DNA of 26,111 nt, from the NCBI GenBank assembly GCA_964448105.1, contig CAYUVK010000069.1, forward strand, positions 1-26,111, read 5' to 3'. Both the position numbers and the translations under genes were made by a program. The stretch comes from CAVQBP01 sp964448105. GTDB taxonomy: Bacteria > Bacteroidota > Ignavibacteria > Ignavibacteriales > Ignavibacteriaceae. Under the pieces are notes generated by a model. That model ran no database searches, was not told the origin of the DNA, and saw only the letters and a program-made list of their open reading frames with translations. Positions 1 to 8,390 of the stretch are shown here, piece by piece (position 1 is the first letter of the stretch; the number at the start of each line of letters is the position of its first letter).

Positions 1-2
1 AA

Positions 3-1397
3 AGGATTCCAGAAGATTATCTTACTCAGCTCGAGGGCATGTCCGAAGGTTCGGGCATTCCGTTGAACGATCTACTCATGGCAACATGTGCTGATTGGCT
101 CCCTCGTTCTTCGTTTATAAAGAATGTCAACGGCAGCATCATTCACGGTCGAAATGCTGATCATATTGAAGCACTTGATTTTACATGTAAATATCCTTTG
201 ATAGCCCGCTATTGCAAAGACGGTAAGTACAGTTATATAGATATCGGAATTATCGGAACGCCCTTTACGGTAACCGGAATAAACGAATATGGACTGACAC
301 TTTCATGGAGTCAGGCAACATCTAATCCATTTGATGGTAAAGGTTCAATGTTGATGTTCAACAGTATATTGGAAGAATGCCGGAATCTGAAGGATGTTGA
401 CAAAATATCAAAGAATGTCGATAGGTTTGTAACAATGATAGGCAGTTTGGAAGATGGAACAGGAGCAGCATATGACATCGTGGACGAAAAATCCGTTAGA
501 ACTGATTCGAAGAATGGTTACATCTATGCAACTAACAGATGCGTATCCCAATCCATGAGGAAGGAATACAATTCCATTTTTGACATGGATTGGTTTAACA
601 GTTCCAGAGCATATACTTACGAGAATATATTATCCAATGATGGAGAATTCTCTGTTGATGACGCGATTAATCTATTGTCAAACACTGACTTTTACAGTTA
701 TACGGGAAAGATACCTCCATTTAAAGGAGGCAATATAAACAATAACCAAACGGGCTCATCGGTGGTTCTTGATCCTGCAAACTGTACGGTCTACTTCGCT
801 TACGGCACTACGTATGGTAGTTTTTATAGGTGGTTGAAGTACAACTACAAAACTGAAGAGGTTTCAATCTATAAGAATGAGGATGACAGATTACATGATC
901 CCGATGTAATTGAATATATGAAGCTTGAGAAGCGTTGGAACAACATTGATTGGGAAAACAAAGATGAATTGCAGCAAATGGTATATGAGATCGAACAATT
1001 ATCAGTGGAGAACTTCTGGACGCTACATAATTCATGCTGGGCTTGGTACAACTTAGGTAAGTATGAAAAGGTCAAAGAGATCATAAACAGGCAAATCGAG
1101 AAGTATCCGGATTTCCTATCTTCATACTCAAACATGGGATTTTTCTATATGTATCAGAAGAATTATGAAGAAGCGATAAATTACTTCAAAAAATCTCTTG
1201 ATACACGGATAACCAACGAGAGTAAGCAGATGTACTGTTATGAGCAACTTGCCGCTATTTATACTGAAATCGGCGATGTGACGAAATCGAAGGATTGTTA
1301 TTCCAGGGTTTTGGACTACTACAATAGATATTGGATACCTGAACAATCGAGAGAAGAAGTGAATAGGATAGAAGAATTACTAGAAACAAAAAACTAA
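3..1397 (+). CDS. C45-type Ntn-hydrolase homologue with C-terminal TPRs (5' partial)
   Basis: The frame is open to the left edge of the window and reads a typical C45 lead-in (PEDYLTQLEGMSEGSG) before the first ATG at 39, so the gene starts outside the window and position 39 is probably internal. The family (isopenicillin-N acyltransferase, choloylglycine-hydrolase-like amidases) makes an Ntn nucleophile Cys by self-cleavage. The conserved HGRNAD motif is present. At the Cys position, 16 residues before the motif's Asn (the spacing I recall for isopenicillin N acyltransferase), the sequence has Arg in PRSSF (codon CGT at 105-107). The hydrolase domain fills about the first 290 residues. The last 120 or so hold TPR-like helices (WAWYNLGKYEKV, MGFFYMYQKNYEEAINYFKKSL). 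The fold call is fairly firm. Activity is doubtful unless another residue serves as nucleophile. Substrate is unknown. Confidence 0.7.
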   Translation, partial: RIPEDYLTQLEGMSEGSGIPLNDLLMATCADWLPRSSFIKNVNGSIIHGRNADHIEALDFTCKYPLIARYCKDGKYSYIDIGIIGTPFTVTGINEYGLTLSWSQATSNPFDGKGSMLMFNSILEECRNLKDVDKISKNVDRFVTMIGSLEDGTGAAYDIVDEKSVRTDSKNGYIYATNRCVSQSMRKEYNSIFDMDWFNSSRAYTYENILSNDGEFSVDDAINLLSNTDFYSYTGKIPPFKGGNINNNQTGSSVVLDPANCTVYFAYGTTYGSFYRWLKYNYKTEEVSIYKNEDDRLHDPDVIEYMKLEKRWNNIDWENKDELQQMVYEIEQLSVENFWTLHNSCWAWYNLGKYEKVKEIINRQIEKYPDFLSSYSNMGFFYMYQKNYEEAINYFKKSLDTRITNESKQMYCYEQLAAIYTEIGDVTKSKDCYSRVLDYYNRYWIPEQSREEVNRIEELLETKN

Positions 1398-1555
1398 TTC
1401 ATATAAATTAAAATAATCAAAATTATCTATCCATTAATAATCTGCAATGTAAAAAGTTACTAGTTAAATTGTCGTCAATTTTAAATTTCAGGTAAGTATT
1501 CTAAATTTTTTAAAGTAGAAATTATGTTTATCAATAAGGTCTCTAAAAGGTGAAA

Positions 1556-2056
1556 ATGAAGTTCAGAGAATTTAGTAATGAGGATGCTGAATTTTGTTTT
1601 AAAACAAGAAGTGCAGCATTCATAGAAAAGTTTTTTAACGAGCTTGGTCCAGAAATAGTTACATTATGTGTAAATGCATATATGCCGCAAGACTATATTA
1701 ATTTTTCTAACAGTATGAAAATCTTTATAGCTGAAGATTCAGGAGAAAAAGTTGGATTTGTAACGGCAAAGAGAATAGATACAGAAACAGCCGAAATACC
1801 GCTCATATATTTTAAATTGAACAAGCTTGGCAAAGGATATGGAAAAAGAACGATGGAATTTGTTGAAGAATGGATTAAAGCAAACTGGAAAGAGGTAAAG
1901 AAAATATTTTTAGATACAATAATTCCAATTTACAATGGAGACTTTTATAGAAAAATGAATTACAAAGAAACAGGGGAAAGCGTCTGTACATTTTCAGATC
2001 AAAAAGTTAGGGCAGTGCGTTTTGAGAAAAATGTCTGTCCTTATTATGTAAAATGA
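1556..2056 (+). CDS. GNAT-family N-acetyltransferase
   Basis: This encodes 166 residues with the size and shape of a stand-alone GNAT acetyltransferase, which moves an acetyl group from acetyl-CoA to an amine. The acetyl-CoA pyrophosphate-binding motif A is visible as LGKGYGKR near residues 91-98, followed by a helix (TMEFVEEWIKANW). The C-terminal FYRKMNYKETGE segment matches motif B, the usual 'FYekxGF' region. A GTG two codons upstream at 1550 keeps the frame open, but AAAAGG at 1545-1550 lies five bases before the ATG at 1556, which makes 1556 the better start. The gene stands alone between a 150-bp AT-rich gap and the esterase gene. Substrate cannot be inferred. Confidence 0.82.
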   Translation: MKFREFSNEDAEFCFKTRSAAFIEKFFNELGPEIVTLCVNAYMPQDYINFSNSMKIFIAEDSGEKVGFVTAKRIDTETAEIPLIYFKLNKLGKGYGKRTMEFVEEWIKANWKEVKKIFLDTIIPIYNGDFYRKMNYKETGESVCTFSDQKVRAVRFEKNVCPYYVK

Positions 2057-2143
2057 TATTGGCTATGACTAAAATATGTTACTGCACTTTTAGCCGAAGC
2101 TGATATAGAATTAATTTTTTAAAATAAATAATAGTGGACTAAA

Positions 2144-3374
2144 ATGTATAAAATTATTTTTTTAGTGATTTTTCTTACTATACAACTATTGTGTTATGCA
2201 CAGGTGAAGATAGAGAAAATAATAGTTGGTAATAAAGTTGAATTTCATTCAAAAGTGTTGGATGAAGATCGTAAAATTCTTATCAAGTTACCTGCAGATT
2301 ATAATAAATTTAAACAAAAATATCCGGTGCTGTATTTGCTGGATGGTGAATTCTTTTTTTTGCAGGCCACTTCCGCAGTTCAATATTTATCCGAACTCGG
2401 ATATATCAGAAACCAGCCAATTTCGCAAATGATTGTTGTAGGAATTGTTAACATTGATAGGAATAGAGATTATACACCAACTTATGCACCAAAACAAAAA
2501 GGTGGGCTTGAGTTTCCAACAAGCGGAAAGGCAGAGAAGTTTCTCGAGTATCTTAAATCGGAACTTTTCCCGTACATTGAATCGAATTACAGAACACAGC
2601 CATACAGAATTTTAACGGGTTGGTCGCTGGGTGGATTGTTTGCTGTTTATACTTTTTTTGGAACATCCGGATTATTATTCAGCGTACCTTGCTATTAGCC
2701 CCAGCTTGTGGTGGGATGGAGATCTTTATGTAAAAAAGACCAGATCTAATATTGAAAAGAAAAAAATACCTGAGAAAAAAATTGTCGCAACAGTTGGTTC
2801 TCTTGAAGGAGGAGATATAGGACGCTCAGTCAGGGATGGTTTTATATCTATAATGGAAAAAGAATTTGGAAATGACAGATTCTTTAAATCGGTTGAAATT
2901 CCTAATGAAGGTCATAATTATGTAACTTATAAGGCACTGTATGAAGGATTGCAATTACTTTATTCCGATTGGCAAATGCCTGGAGATCTATTGGAAGGCG
3001 GCATTGAGGCAATTAATAAATTTTATAAAAATCTTTCCAAAGAATACGGATACACAATCGATGTACCGGAAGTCGCATATTCTAATCTAGCATATTATGT
3101 TTATAACCAGGTCTCAACTAAGGCTGCAATAGGAGTTGCTAAACAGTATGTAGATGCTTTTCCTGAATCATCATTTGCTTATTTCCTGCTAGGACGATTT
3201 AACTATTTATATGGCAATCTTGAAGAAGCAAAAAAATATTACGAAATAGCTATTGATCTCGAGAATAAAACTCTAAATCCCGATTCTGAACGGATTGTTA
3301 CATATACCATTAATCTTCAAAAAGTTGAAAAAAAGATAGAAAAGAAACCACATGAGAATAATATTCTTAAATAA
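2144..3374 (+). pseudogene. Fes/IroE-like alpha/beta-hydrolase esterase with TPR tail, frameshifted
   Basis: Two overlapping frames make one protein. The first (2144-2698) has a signal peptide (residues 1-19, ending LLCYAQ), the strand YPVLYLLDGE typical of the esterase D/enterochelin-esterase-like group, and the nucleophile elbow GWSLGG (Ser161). The second continues as EHPDYYSAYLAISPSLWWD, with the probable catalytic His in NEGHNYVTY, and ends with a TPR-like pair (FAYFLLGRFNYLYGNLEEAKKYYEIAI). The break is at the seven-T run at 2653-2659: removing one T joins the frames as VYTFLEHPDYYSAY. Without correction the protein stops 23 residues after the elbow and lacks the His. An inactivated gene, phase variation by slippage, or a homopolymer sequencing error would all look the same. 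Substrate is unknown; an exported ester hydrolase is the family expectation. Confidence 0.8.
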
Positions 3375-3758
3375 CAAATACTTAATTTGAATTATAGGTG
3401 AAACATCTTTAATACATAGCGTTTTATTTTATTATTTAATCTACCCACACTTTGTTTAAATCAACGCAAGTCATCAAATAACTTTATTTAAACAAATGAC
3501 ATCAGATTATGGAGAAACCTATTTTGTTGGGGAAATGGAGTGCTCCGGTAGACCTGACATCCATCGAAAGCTTATTGCTGATCATTTGCCATACATTTAA
3601 ATGAGAGGACACTTAAAACGACTGTGAAAAAAAATGTGATTGAATTTTTATTTGTCTTTTGGGAAGAGTTGATACTAAAGTTGCAATAAGATAAGTCGGA
3701 TCCTTTTTAACGAAAAGAATATCGTGATATCACTTTTAATTGATCAACGGAGGTAAAA
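3375..3758. other. Intergenic stretch, no recognised gene
   Basis: This 384-bp AT-rich stretch lies between the esterase and cupin genes. The only plus-strand reading of note is a 34-codon ORF at 3496-3600 (starts MTSDYGETYF, ends ADHLPYI), with no clear ribosome-binding site and no family I recognise. It could be a gene fragment. The last 15 bp hold the strong cupin Shine-Dalgarno sequence. No repeats or hairpin with a T-run were found. Confidence 0.4.
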
Positions 3759-4079
3759 ATGTTTTACAAAAAAGATAGTACCGGTTACAAAACACTATTG
3801 GACGGTATTCATTTTAAAACTTTGGTTTACGGGTCCAGTACTTCATTGCATGAATTTAAACTGGACAAAGGAAGCAAAATTCCAATGCATTCACATCCAC
3901 ATGAGCAAACCGGTTATTTGGTTTCGGGTAAGATGAATTTCATATTAAAAGATAAAACAATACCAGTAAAATCTGGCGATAGTTGGAACATCACTGGAGG
4001 TGAGGAACATGGCGTTGATGTAATTGATGATTGTGTTGTTATTGAAATATTCTCCCCGGTAAGGGAAGCGTATTTATAA
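3759..4079 (+). CDS. Small single-domain cupin protein
   Basis: A 106-residue single cupin barrel. Motif 1 reads G-SKIPM-HSHPHEQTGYLVSG (residues 38-57), giving metal ligands His44 and His46 with Glu49 or Gln50. Motif 2 reads GDSWNITGGEEHGV (73-86), with His84 as the last ligand. The conserved metal ligands suggest a metal-bound cupin, but small cupins range from dioxygenases to sugar-binding proteins, so no reaction is assigned. There is no signal peptide, so it is cytoplasmic. The start is secure because GGAGG at 3749-3753 sits five bases before the ATG. An NTF2-like remnant follows 34 bp downstream on the same strand; small cupins and NTF2-like proteins commonly neighbour each other. Confidence 0.85.
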   Translation: MFYKKDSTGYKTLLDGIHFKTLVYGSSTSLHEFKLDKGSKIPMHSHPHEQTGYLVSGKMNFILKDKTIPVKSGDSWNITGGEEHGVDVIDDCVVIEIFSPVREAYL

Positions 4080-4113
4080 CCCTTGAAGTCTGATTTATTA
4101 AAGGAGTTAAATT

Positions 4114-4316
4114 ATGAGCTATTACAAAATTTTACTTCTAACCATTTATAATTTTTGTTTTCGAATTCTCTTTACTTATTACCAAAGGATACAATCAAAG
4201 AAAGAGGTAAATCGATGGAAGAAATTATAATGGCGATGGAACATAGTGCCATGGAACGATGGCGCAACGGTGATCCTTGGAGGTGGTCAGAAATTAGTGA
4301 TGAATTAACCTGCTAA
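4114..4316 (+). pseudogene. Remnant of an exported NTF2-like (SnoaL/DUF4440) protein
   Basis: A good ribosome-binding site (AAGGAG, 4101-4106) precedes ATG 4114, which opens a hydrophobic leader (MSYYKILLLTIYNFCF). The recognisable part lies in another frame, from about 4160 to the TAA at 4314-4316: LLPKDTIKERGKS, then from ATG 4215 MEEIIMAMEHSAMERW and RNGDPWRWSEISDE. This matches the N-terminal helix of DUF4440/SnoaL-like proteins (typically 'AMERWgkGDPwgfLEis'), but the protein stops there and the remaining 90 or so residues of the domain are absent. So the leader and body are out of frame and the body is truncated. No coding for the missing part was seen before the next gene at 4353. It is called a decayed gene rather than a functional peptide. 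Confidence 0.6.
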
Positions 4317-4352
4317 TTAACACATTCATACGACAAATTATGGAGTATTAAA

Positions 4353-5783
4353 ATGAAAAAGAATTTTATTCTTTTATTTTTGTCCCTTACTATACAGCTC
4401 GGATGCGGCAGCAAGGTTATCAACAGTAACATTCTTCCTGGTTTTTGGATAAATGAAATAAATGATGCTTCAGGCAATCAAAAGTTTGTTTTGTATTTTA
4501 ACGAAGAAAAAGAAAGTTTGGAATGCCGGTTCCATTCCTATTTTAACGGAATGAAGTTTAGTTCCGAACCCGGATCTGATATTAATTTTAATGGAGAATC
4601 ACTTTCTTTTGTAGCTAATAAACTCGTTAATGTACGTTATGAAGGAAAAGTCGATTCAGTTAATCGAATGATTATTGGGAAACTTAAATATGCAGATGGA
4701 TCGGAGAGAGAATTTAATCTAAAGAAAATTTCTAAAGAAAAGTTAGTTATAGAATTCCCGGGACTGTATAATCTAACTAAAGAGACAAACTTATTTGAAC
4801 AACCCAAAGGGAGTAATGATGGTTGGGATATTGGGACACTTATTAAGAATGAAATAGATTCAACTTTATTACAAAAAATGATTGACTCAATTAATTATGG
4901 ACGGTTTGGTAAAGTCCATTCTGTTTAAGTTGCAAGAAATGGGAAACTAGTTTTTGAAAAATATTTTGACGGATTTTATATAAATGATTTAAACAGCTTG
5001 CAATCATGTACAAAGAGTATTGGTTCACTTTTAATCGGCATAGCAATGGATAAAGGGTATATTAAAAATGTTGATGAAAAAGTTTTAGATTTTTTCCCGG
5101 ATTATAAAAACAATGTAGATAAGAAATGGAACGAAGTTGAATTAAAACACCTGCTCGCTATGTCGACTGGCTTAAACTGGGAAAGGAATGTTCACGATAG
5201 AATTTATGAAATTTCCGATGATGTAATAAAAACTACGTTTGAACAAAAATTCTCTCACTCACCAGGACAAATATTTGAATATAGAAATCCTCAATCAGAC
5301 TTATTAAGCGGTATAATCATAAATTCATCAAAAAAAACTGTACAAGATTTTGCTAAAGAATATCTTTTTGATCCGTTGCAAATTACTAAATTCAACTGGA
5401 GTAACTATAAAAATACTGATTATCCTCTAATATCCGGATCACTAGCGTTAAGTTCGAGAGATATGTTGAAAATAGGACAGTTAGTTTTAGATAAGGGTAA
5501 GTGGAATAACAAGCAAATAATTTCTAAAAAATGGATTAATGAATCAACAACATCTAAGATCAAAACCGATCAGACATTTGATTATGGATACTTATGGTGG
5601 ATTGGAAAATCAGACGATAAACCAGGTCTTAAAGCGATCATTGCGATAGGAATTTCCGGTCAACACATTATAATTATTCCTGAAAAAAACGTTGTAGTAG
5701 TAACAACTGCTGATAATATGGATAAAGATCCTGAATTTCTTTTAAGAATGGTTGATGATTATATTATTAGAGGTGTGAAATAA
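4353..5783 (+). pseudogene. Class C beta-lactamase-like serine hydrolase with in-frame stop
   Basis: A single reading frame is interrupted by TAA at 4926-4928. The 5' part encodes a lipoprotein-type leader (LTIQLGCGS, Cys near residue 18) and an extracytoplasmic N-terminal domain. Immediately after the stop the same frame continues VARNGKLVFEKYFDGF and then the serine beta-lactamase/esterase fold, with SCTK as the SxxK nucleophile motif (Ser codon 5004-5006), EYRNPQSDLLSG as the YxN motif, and a C-terminal ISGQHIIIIPE region. Family members read HSVLV-RNGKLVFE here, so the stop probably replaces a Leu codon (TTA to TAA). GGAG at 4342-4345 supports the start. Family roles include peptidase, esterase and penicillin-binding functions; no specific substrate is supported. 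It is non-functional as written unless the stop is read through or is a sequence error. Confidence 0.82.
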
Positions 5784-6097
5784 AAAAAATATTTTAAGAT
5801 TTCTTTAAAAATATGTTTAGAAAAAATTTGATTATAATGTTAGCCAGTTTTTAAAAAAACAAAATGTAAAAAGTTTTTCTAAAATTTTTGTTGCTTTTTA
5901 AGATCAATTTTTATAAAATTGTTTAGAAATTTTATAGGGAGTAAGCAGTCTGTTGGGGATTACGCTTGGACAAAAAATCTTCTTAAATCCACAATAAATT
6001 TGCTGTTATTATTGATGTATTGCTGCTCCCTTTTTTATTTTTATAAAGTAAGTAGTCTATTTTAGATCTTCTACCTTTAGCTTTAATTTCATCTCAT
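5784..6097. other. Very AT-rich intergenic region between convergent genes
   Basis: This 314-bp stretch separates the plus-strand serine hydrolase from the minus-strand PNPOx-like gene. It contains many A/T homopolymers. An imperfect A/T-only inverted repeat right after the hydrolase stop (about 5788-5812) could act as a weak terminator. A GGGAGTAAGCAG / CTGCTCCC pair about 75 bp apart is only partly complementary. No coding sequence or RNA family was recognised. Confidence 0.35.
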
Positions 6098-6646
6098 TTA
6101 AAAATCTACAGACGGTACATCCCAAGTAACATCTGAATTATAAAGCTTTCTCTTGTAATTGATCACTTCCAATCTTTCCGGGACTACTTTTATAAGGATA
6201 AGATATTTCCAATCCGGAAAGGATTGATCCCAGTAGTCTCTTTTCCTCTTAAGCTTTTCAGCCATGTCATCGACCAGCACTGCTTTACCGATTATAGTCA
6301 CATAACCGTCAGCTTTGCTATGGTTTGCATAGTAAAGTGTTACATTCGGATTCTTTTTAATTTCATTATACTTCCTTGAACGGCTGTTGGTAGCCATCCA
6401 TATAGACATATCATCTTCCGGCGGAAATGGATTCATTGTTCTGATGTTTGCCCTGCCGGTTGAATCTATCGTGATTAGTGCGCAGTATTTTACGCTGCTA
6501 ATTATCTCTTTTGCTGCACTAATTATTGAATCCCGGCTGGGAGAGACAGTTTCGTTTTCCTGAGCTTTTATCTTTGCGGCAAATACAATAATGGAAATAA
6601 ATGTTATGAAAAAAAACAGGTTGAATAATTTGAAATAGTTTTTCAT
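6098..6646 (-). CDS. Exported pyridoxamine 5'-phosphate oxidase-fold protein
   Basis: This 182-residue protein has a signal peptide (hydrophobic residues 8-24, cleavage near IKAQ at 26-29) followed by a split-barrel flavin-binding domain. The pattern VKYCALITIDSTGRANIRTM, then MSIWMATNSRSRKYNEIKKNPNVTLYYANH and GYVTIIGKAVLVDD, is that of the general-stress-protein-26-like branch of the PNPOx superfamily, whose members bind FMN, F420 or heme. Family proteins are usually cytoplasmic, so the leader is unusual. The C-terminal PERLEVINYKRKLYNSDVTWD is the usual closing strand of this branch. The start follows a G-rich GGGGGT stretch at about 6655-6660. The gene is monocistronic and divergent from the outer-membrane protein gene. 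The exact reaction is not inferred. Confidence 0.8.
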   Translation of the reverse strand: MKNYFKLFNLFFFITFISIIVFAAKIKAQENETVSPSRDSIISAAKEIISSVKYCALITIDSTGRANIRTMNPFPPEDDMSIWMATNSRSRKYNEIKKNPNVTLYYANHSKADGYVTIIGKAVLVDDMAEKLKRKRDYWDQSFPDWKYLILIKVVPERLEVINYKRKLYNSDVTWDVPSVDF

Positions 6647-6967
6647 TATGTACCCCCGGTTTGTAGTTTTTTAGTAAGTGTACCCTTTAATTATCTAAAT
6701 AAGAAAGCTTATTTAATTGGCAATCGAAATTTAATATTATTCTTAATTAGTTACAGATTTTATCATTACGCATAAATTCATAAAATTGCAAAGCTTATAA
6801 TATTTTGTCTACAATTCTATCCTGGAATGTACAATTAATTTTACCTAGAAAAATCTTTCCAATAAAAAAAGCTTTAATTCCGCAGCCCGATAATACTATT
6901 TTACTAATATATCCCGGCATTAAAATTGACTTATATCCATACCATTAAAAAAAGTAAGAGGGCTTTA
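6647..6967. other. Divergent intergenic region
   Basis: This 321-bp AT-rich stretch lies between two divergently transcribed genes and must hold both promoters. No clear repeat, hairpin or coding sequence was recognised. The last few bases (about 6956-6962, AGAGGG) form the ribosome-binding site of the downstream plus-strand gene. Confidence 0.4.
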
Positions 6968-7549
6968 ATGAAAGTTCTATATACAATATTAATTGTCATA
7001 GTAATTTTCACTGCAGTAATATTAGCACAAACTAAAACATCGGAAGTGAAAATATCTGTAGATGAAAAGACCGGGGATACGACTTATACTTCTTCCGTGT
7101 CATTATCAAAAATTGAAGACATTACTCGAAGAAATGATTTAATTGTAGTCAACCCGTTAAAGTTTTTATTATTCTATAACTTATCTTATTTCCATAAATT
7201 TTCGGAAAATGTAATTTTTGGCGGCGGATTTCAAATTCCGACTATTTCCGGCATTTCCGGGATAGGTTTTAATGCAGAGGTTAGGTTATATCCTAAAGGA
7301 AATAACATGAGAGGTTTTTATATAGCGCCCAATATCTCGTTTAACCACGTTTCTTCCGGCGACTTTTCAAGTGAACCGTTTTCTGTGGGCACACTTATAG
7401 GCTGGCAGTGGTTCCCCGGAGATCAATTTGCTATGGGTTTAGGAATCGGGATTGATCACTATTTTGGCTCAGTCAAAGATTATCATGAATTTCATAATTA
7501 TGATGGCTTTGCACCAGCATTAAGATTCGATATCGGGTTTGCCTGGTAA
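6968..7549 (+). CDS. Small outer-membrane beta-barrel protein
   Basis: The frame opens at a TTG (6926), but the ATG at 6968 is preceded by AGAGGG and starts a clean signal peptide (MKVLYTILIVIVIFTAVILAQ), so 6968 is taken as the start (193 residues). The mature part alternates hydrophobic and polar residues in glycine/aromatic-rich strands (NVIFGGGFQIPTISGISGIG, FNAEVRLYPKG, FYIAPNISFNHVSSG, VGTLIGWQWFPGDQFAMGLG) and ends with an aromatic residue (FDIGFAW), as barrel proteins do. It resembles the DUF3575-like small porin-type proteins of Bacteroidota. Cargo or partner is unknown. It is followed by a good bidirectional terminator shared with the convergent metallohydrolase gene. Confidence 0.75.
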   Translation: MKVLYTILIVIVIFTAVILAQTKTSEVKISVDEKTGDTTYTSSVSLSKIEDITRRNDLIVVNPLKFLLFYNLSYFHKFSENVIFGGGFQIPTISGISGIGFNAEVRLYPKGNNMRGFYIAPNISFNHVSSGDFSSEPFSVGTLIGWQWFPGDQFAMGLGIGIDHYFGSVKDYHEFHNYDGFAPALRFDIGFAW

Positions 7550-7595
7550 TTTTTAAAAAAACTTCGATCTGCTGGAATTCGAATTTATTTTTATC

Positions 7596-7617
7596 ATGCC
7601 GGATTTTCCGCCGGCAT
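7596..7617. terminator. Bidirectional hairpin terminator
   Basis: A 7-bp perfect stem, ATGCCGG (7596-7602) and CCGGCAT (7611-7617), with an 8-nt loop. It is GC-rich against an AT-rich background and is followed by TTTTATTT on the plus strand and A/T-rich sequence on the other side. It sits exactly between the convergent genes ending at 7549 and 7619. Confidence 0.7.
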
Positions 7618-7618
7618 T

Positions 7619-8346
7619 TTATTTCATATTTGTATTGATATACCTTGCTTTATATTTATCATATTCTTTCTGCAAGAGTTCTCTTTTTATTTCATTTCCA
7701 TGACCCGGCAGAAATATATTGCAGCCAGTATTTAAAAGCTTTTTCCAGCTATTAATCATATCTGCAGGATTGTCGGCATACGGCGGGAGCACTGAATTCT
7801 TGAAAACTCCAAACATTGCTTCTCCCGCAATTGCGATCTCGTTATCAATAATTATGCTGATTGAACCGGGTGAGTGCCCTTCTGTTTTAATTAATTTTAT
7901 GTTTAAATTGTAGTTTATTAAATCAAGTTTATCCTCTACAAATACATCAGCCGTAAATGGCTTATATCCAAATCTTTTTTTACCAATCAATTTGCCTAAT
8001 ATAGAAATCGGTTTTGTAATGAATAAAGTTCCACCAGGTAAATTAGTAAATCCTTTTTCTATTGATTCTTTTTCCTTTATGCTGACCATAATCCTGCAGT
8101 TTTCTTGCTCCTTAATTTTTGCGGCATTCCGGCAATGATCAAAATGAGTATGCGTTAAGATTAAAAAGGTAATTTTCTGTTTGATAAATTTAAAGAATTA
8201 ATATTTGATTGAAGCCTTTTATATCCCAACTCTTTCCCGGTATCAACTAAAATATTATATGAATTTGTTGTTATAAGAAATGAATTGCTCCGTCCCGATA
8301 AGATTTGAAATATTTCATAACCATTTTTCGTTCTCCAGCTTTTCAT
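7619..8346 (-). pseudogene. Metallo-beta-lactamase-fold hydrolase, frameshifted
   Basis: The first part (8346 down to the stop at 8161) has the fold's opening strands (YEIFQILSGRSNSFLITTNSYNILVDTGKE). The second frame supplies FLILTHTHFDH (metal motif HxHxDH), EGHSPGS (third His) and LPGHG (last His). The frames join if one A is added in the AAA at about 8179-8182, giving LSKQKITFLILTHTHFDHC. So a one-base deletion disrupts the gene just before the active-site motif. The family includes glyoxalase II-like thioesterases and lactonases; the substrate is not deducible. The bridging Asp usual in 'GDxxF' is Glu here (AGEAMFG). The gene lies 44 bp after the DUF6544 gene on the same strand and may be co-transcribed. 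It ends at the shared hairpin terminator. Confidence 0.8.
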
Positions 8347-8390
8347 CTTACAGAATCTTGGAAATAAGTCTTTAAATTTGATAAGATTAT

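Noticed and set aside
808..1346. Antisense ORFs of 72-88 codons opposite the C45-type gene
   Set aside because: They lie wholly opposite a well-supported coding frame, match no family and have no ribosome-binding sites.
2653..2659. Programmed ribosomal frameshift in the esterase gene
   Set aside because: A T-run alone is not good evidence; no stimulatory hairpin or internal Shine-Dalgarno was seen, and neighbouring genes have similar lesions without such runs.
3496..3600. 34-codon ORF between esterase and cupin
   Set aside because: No recognisable family, no ribosome-binding site and a length expected by chance; mentioned only as intergenic content.
5941..6040. GGGAG...GCAG / CTGCTCCC pair as a structured RNA or IS end
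   Set aside because: Pairing is broken by the TAA insert, the arms are about 75 bp apart, and there is no transposase or flanking duplication.
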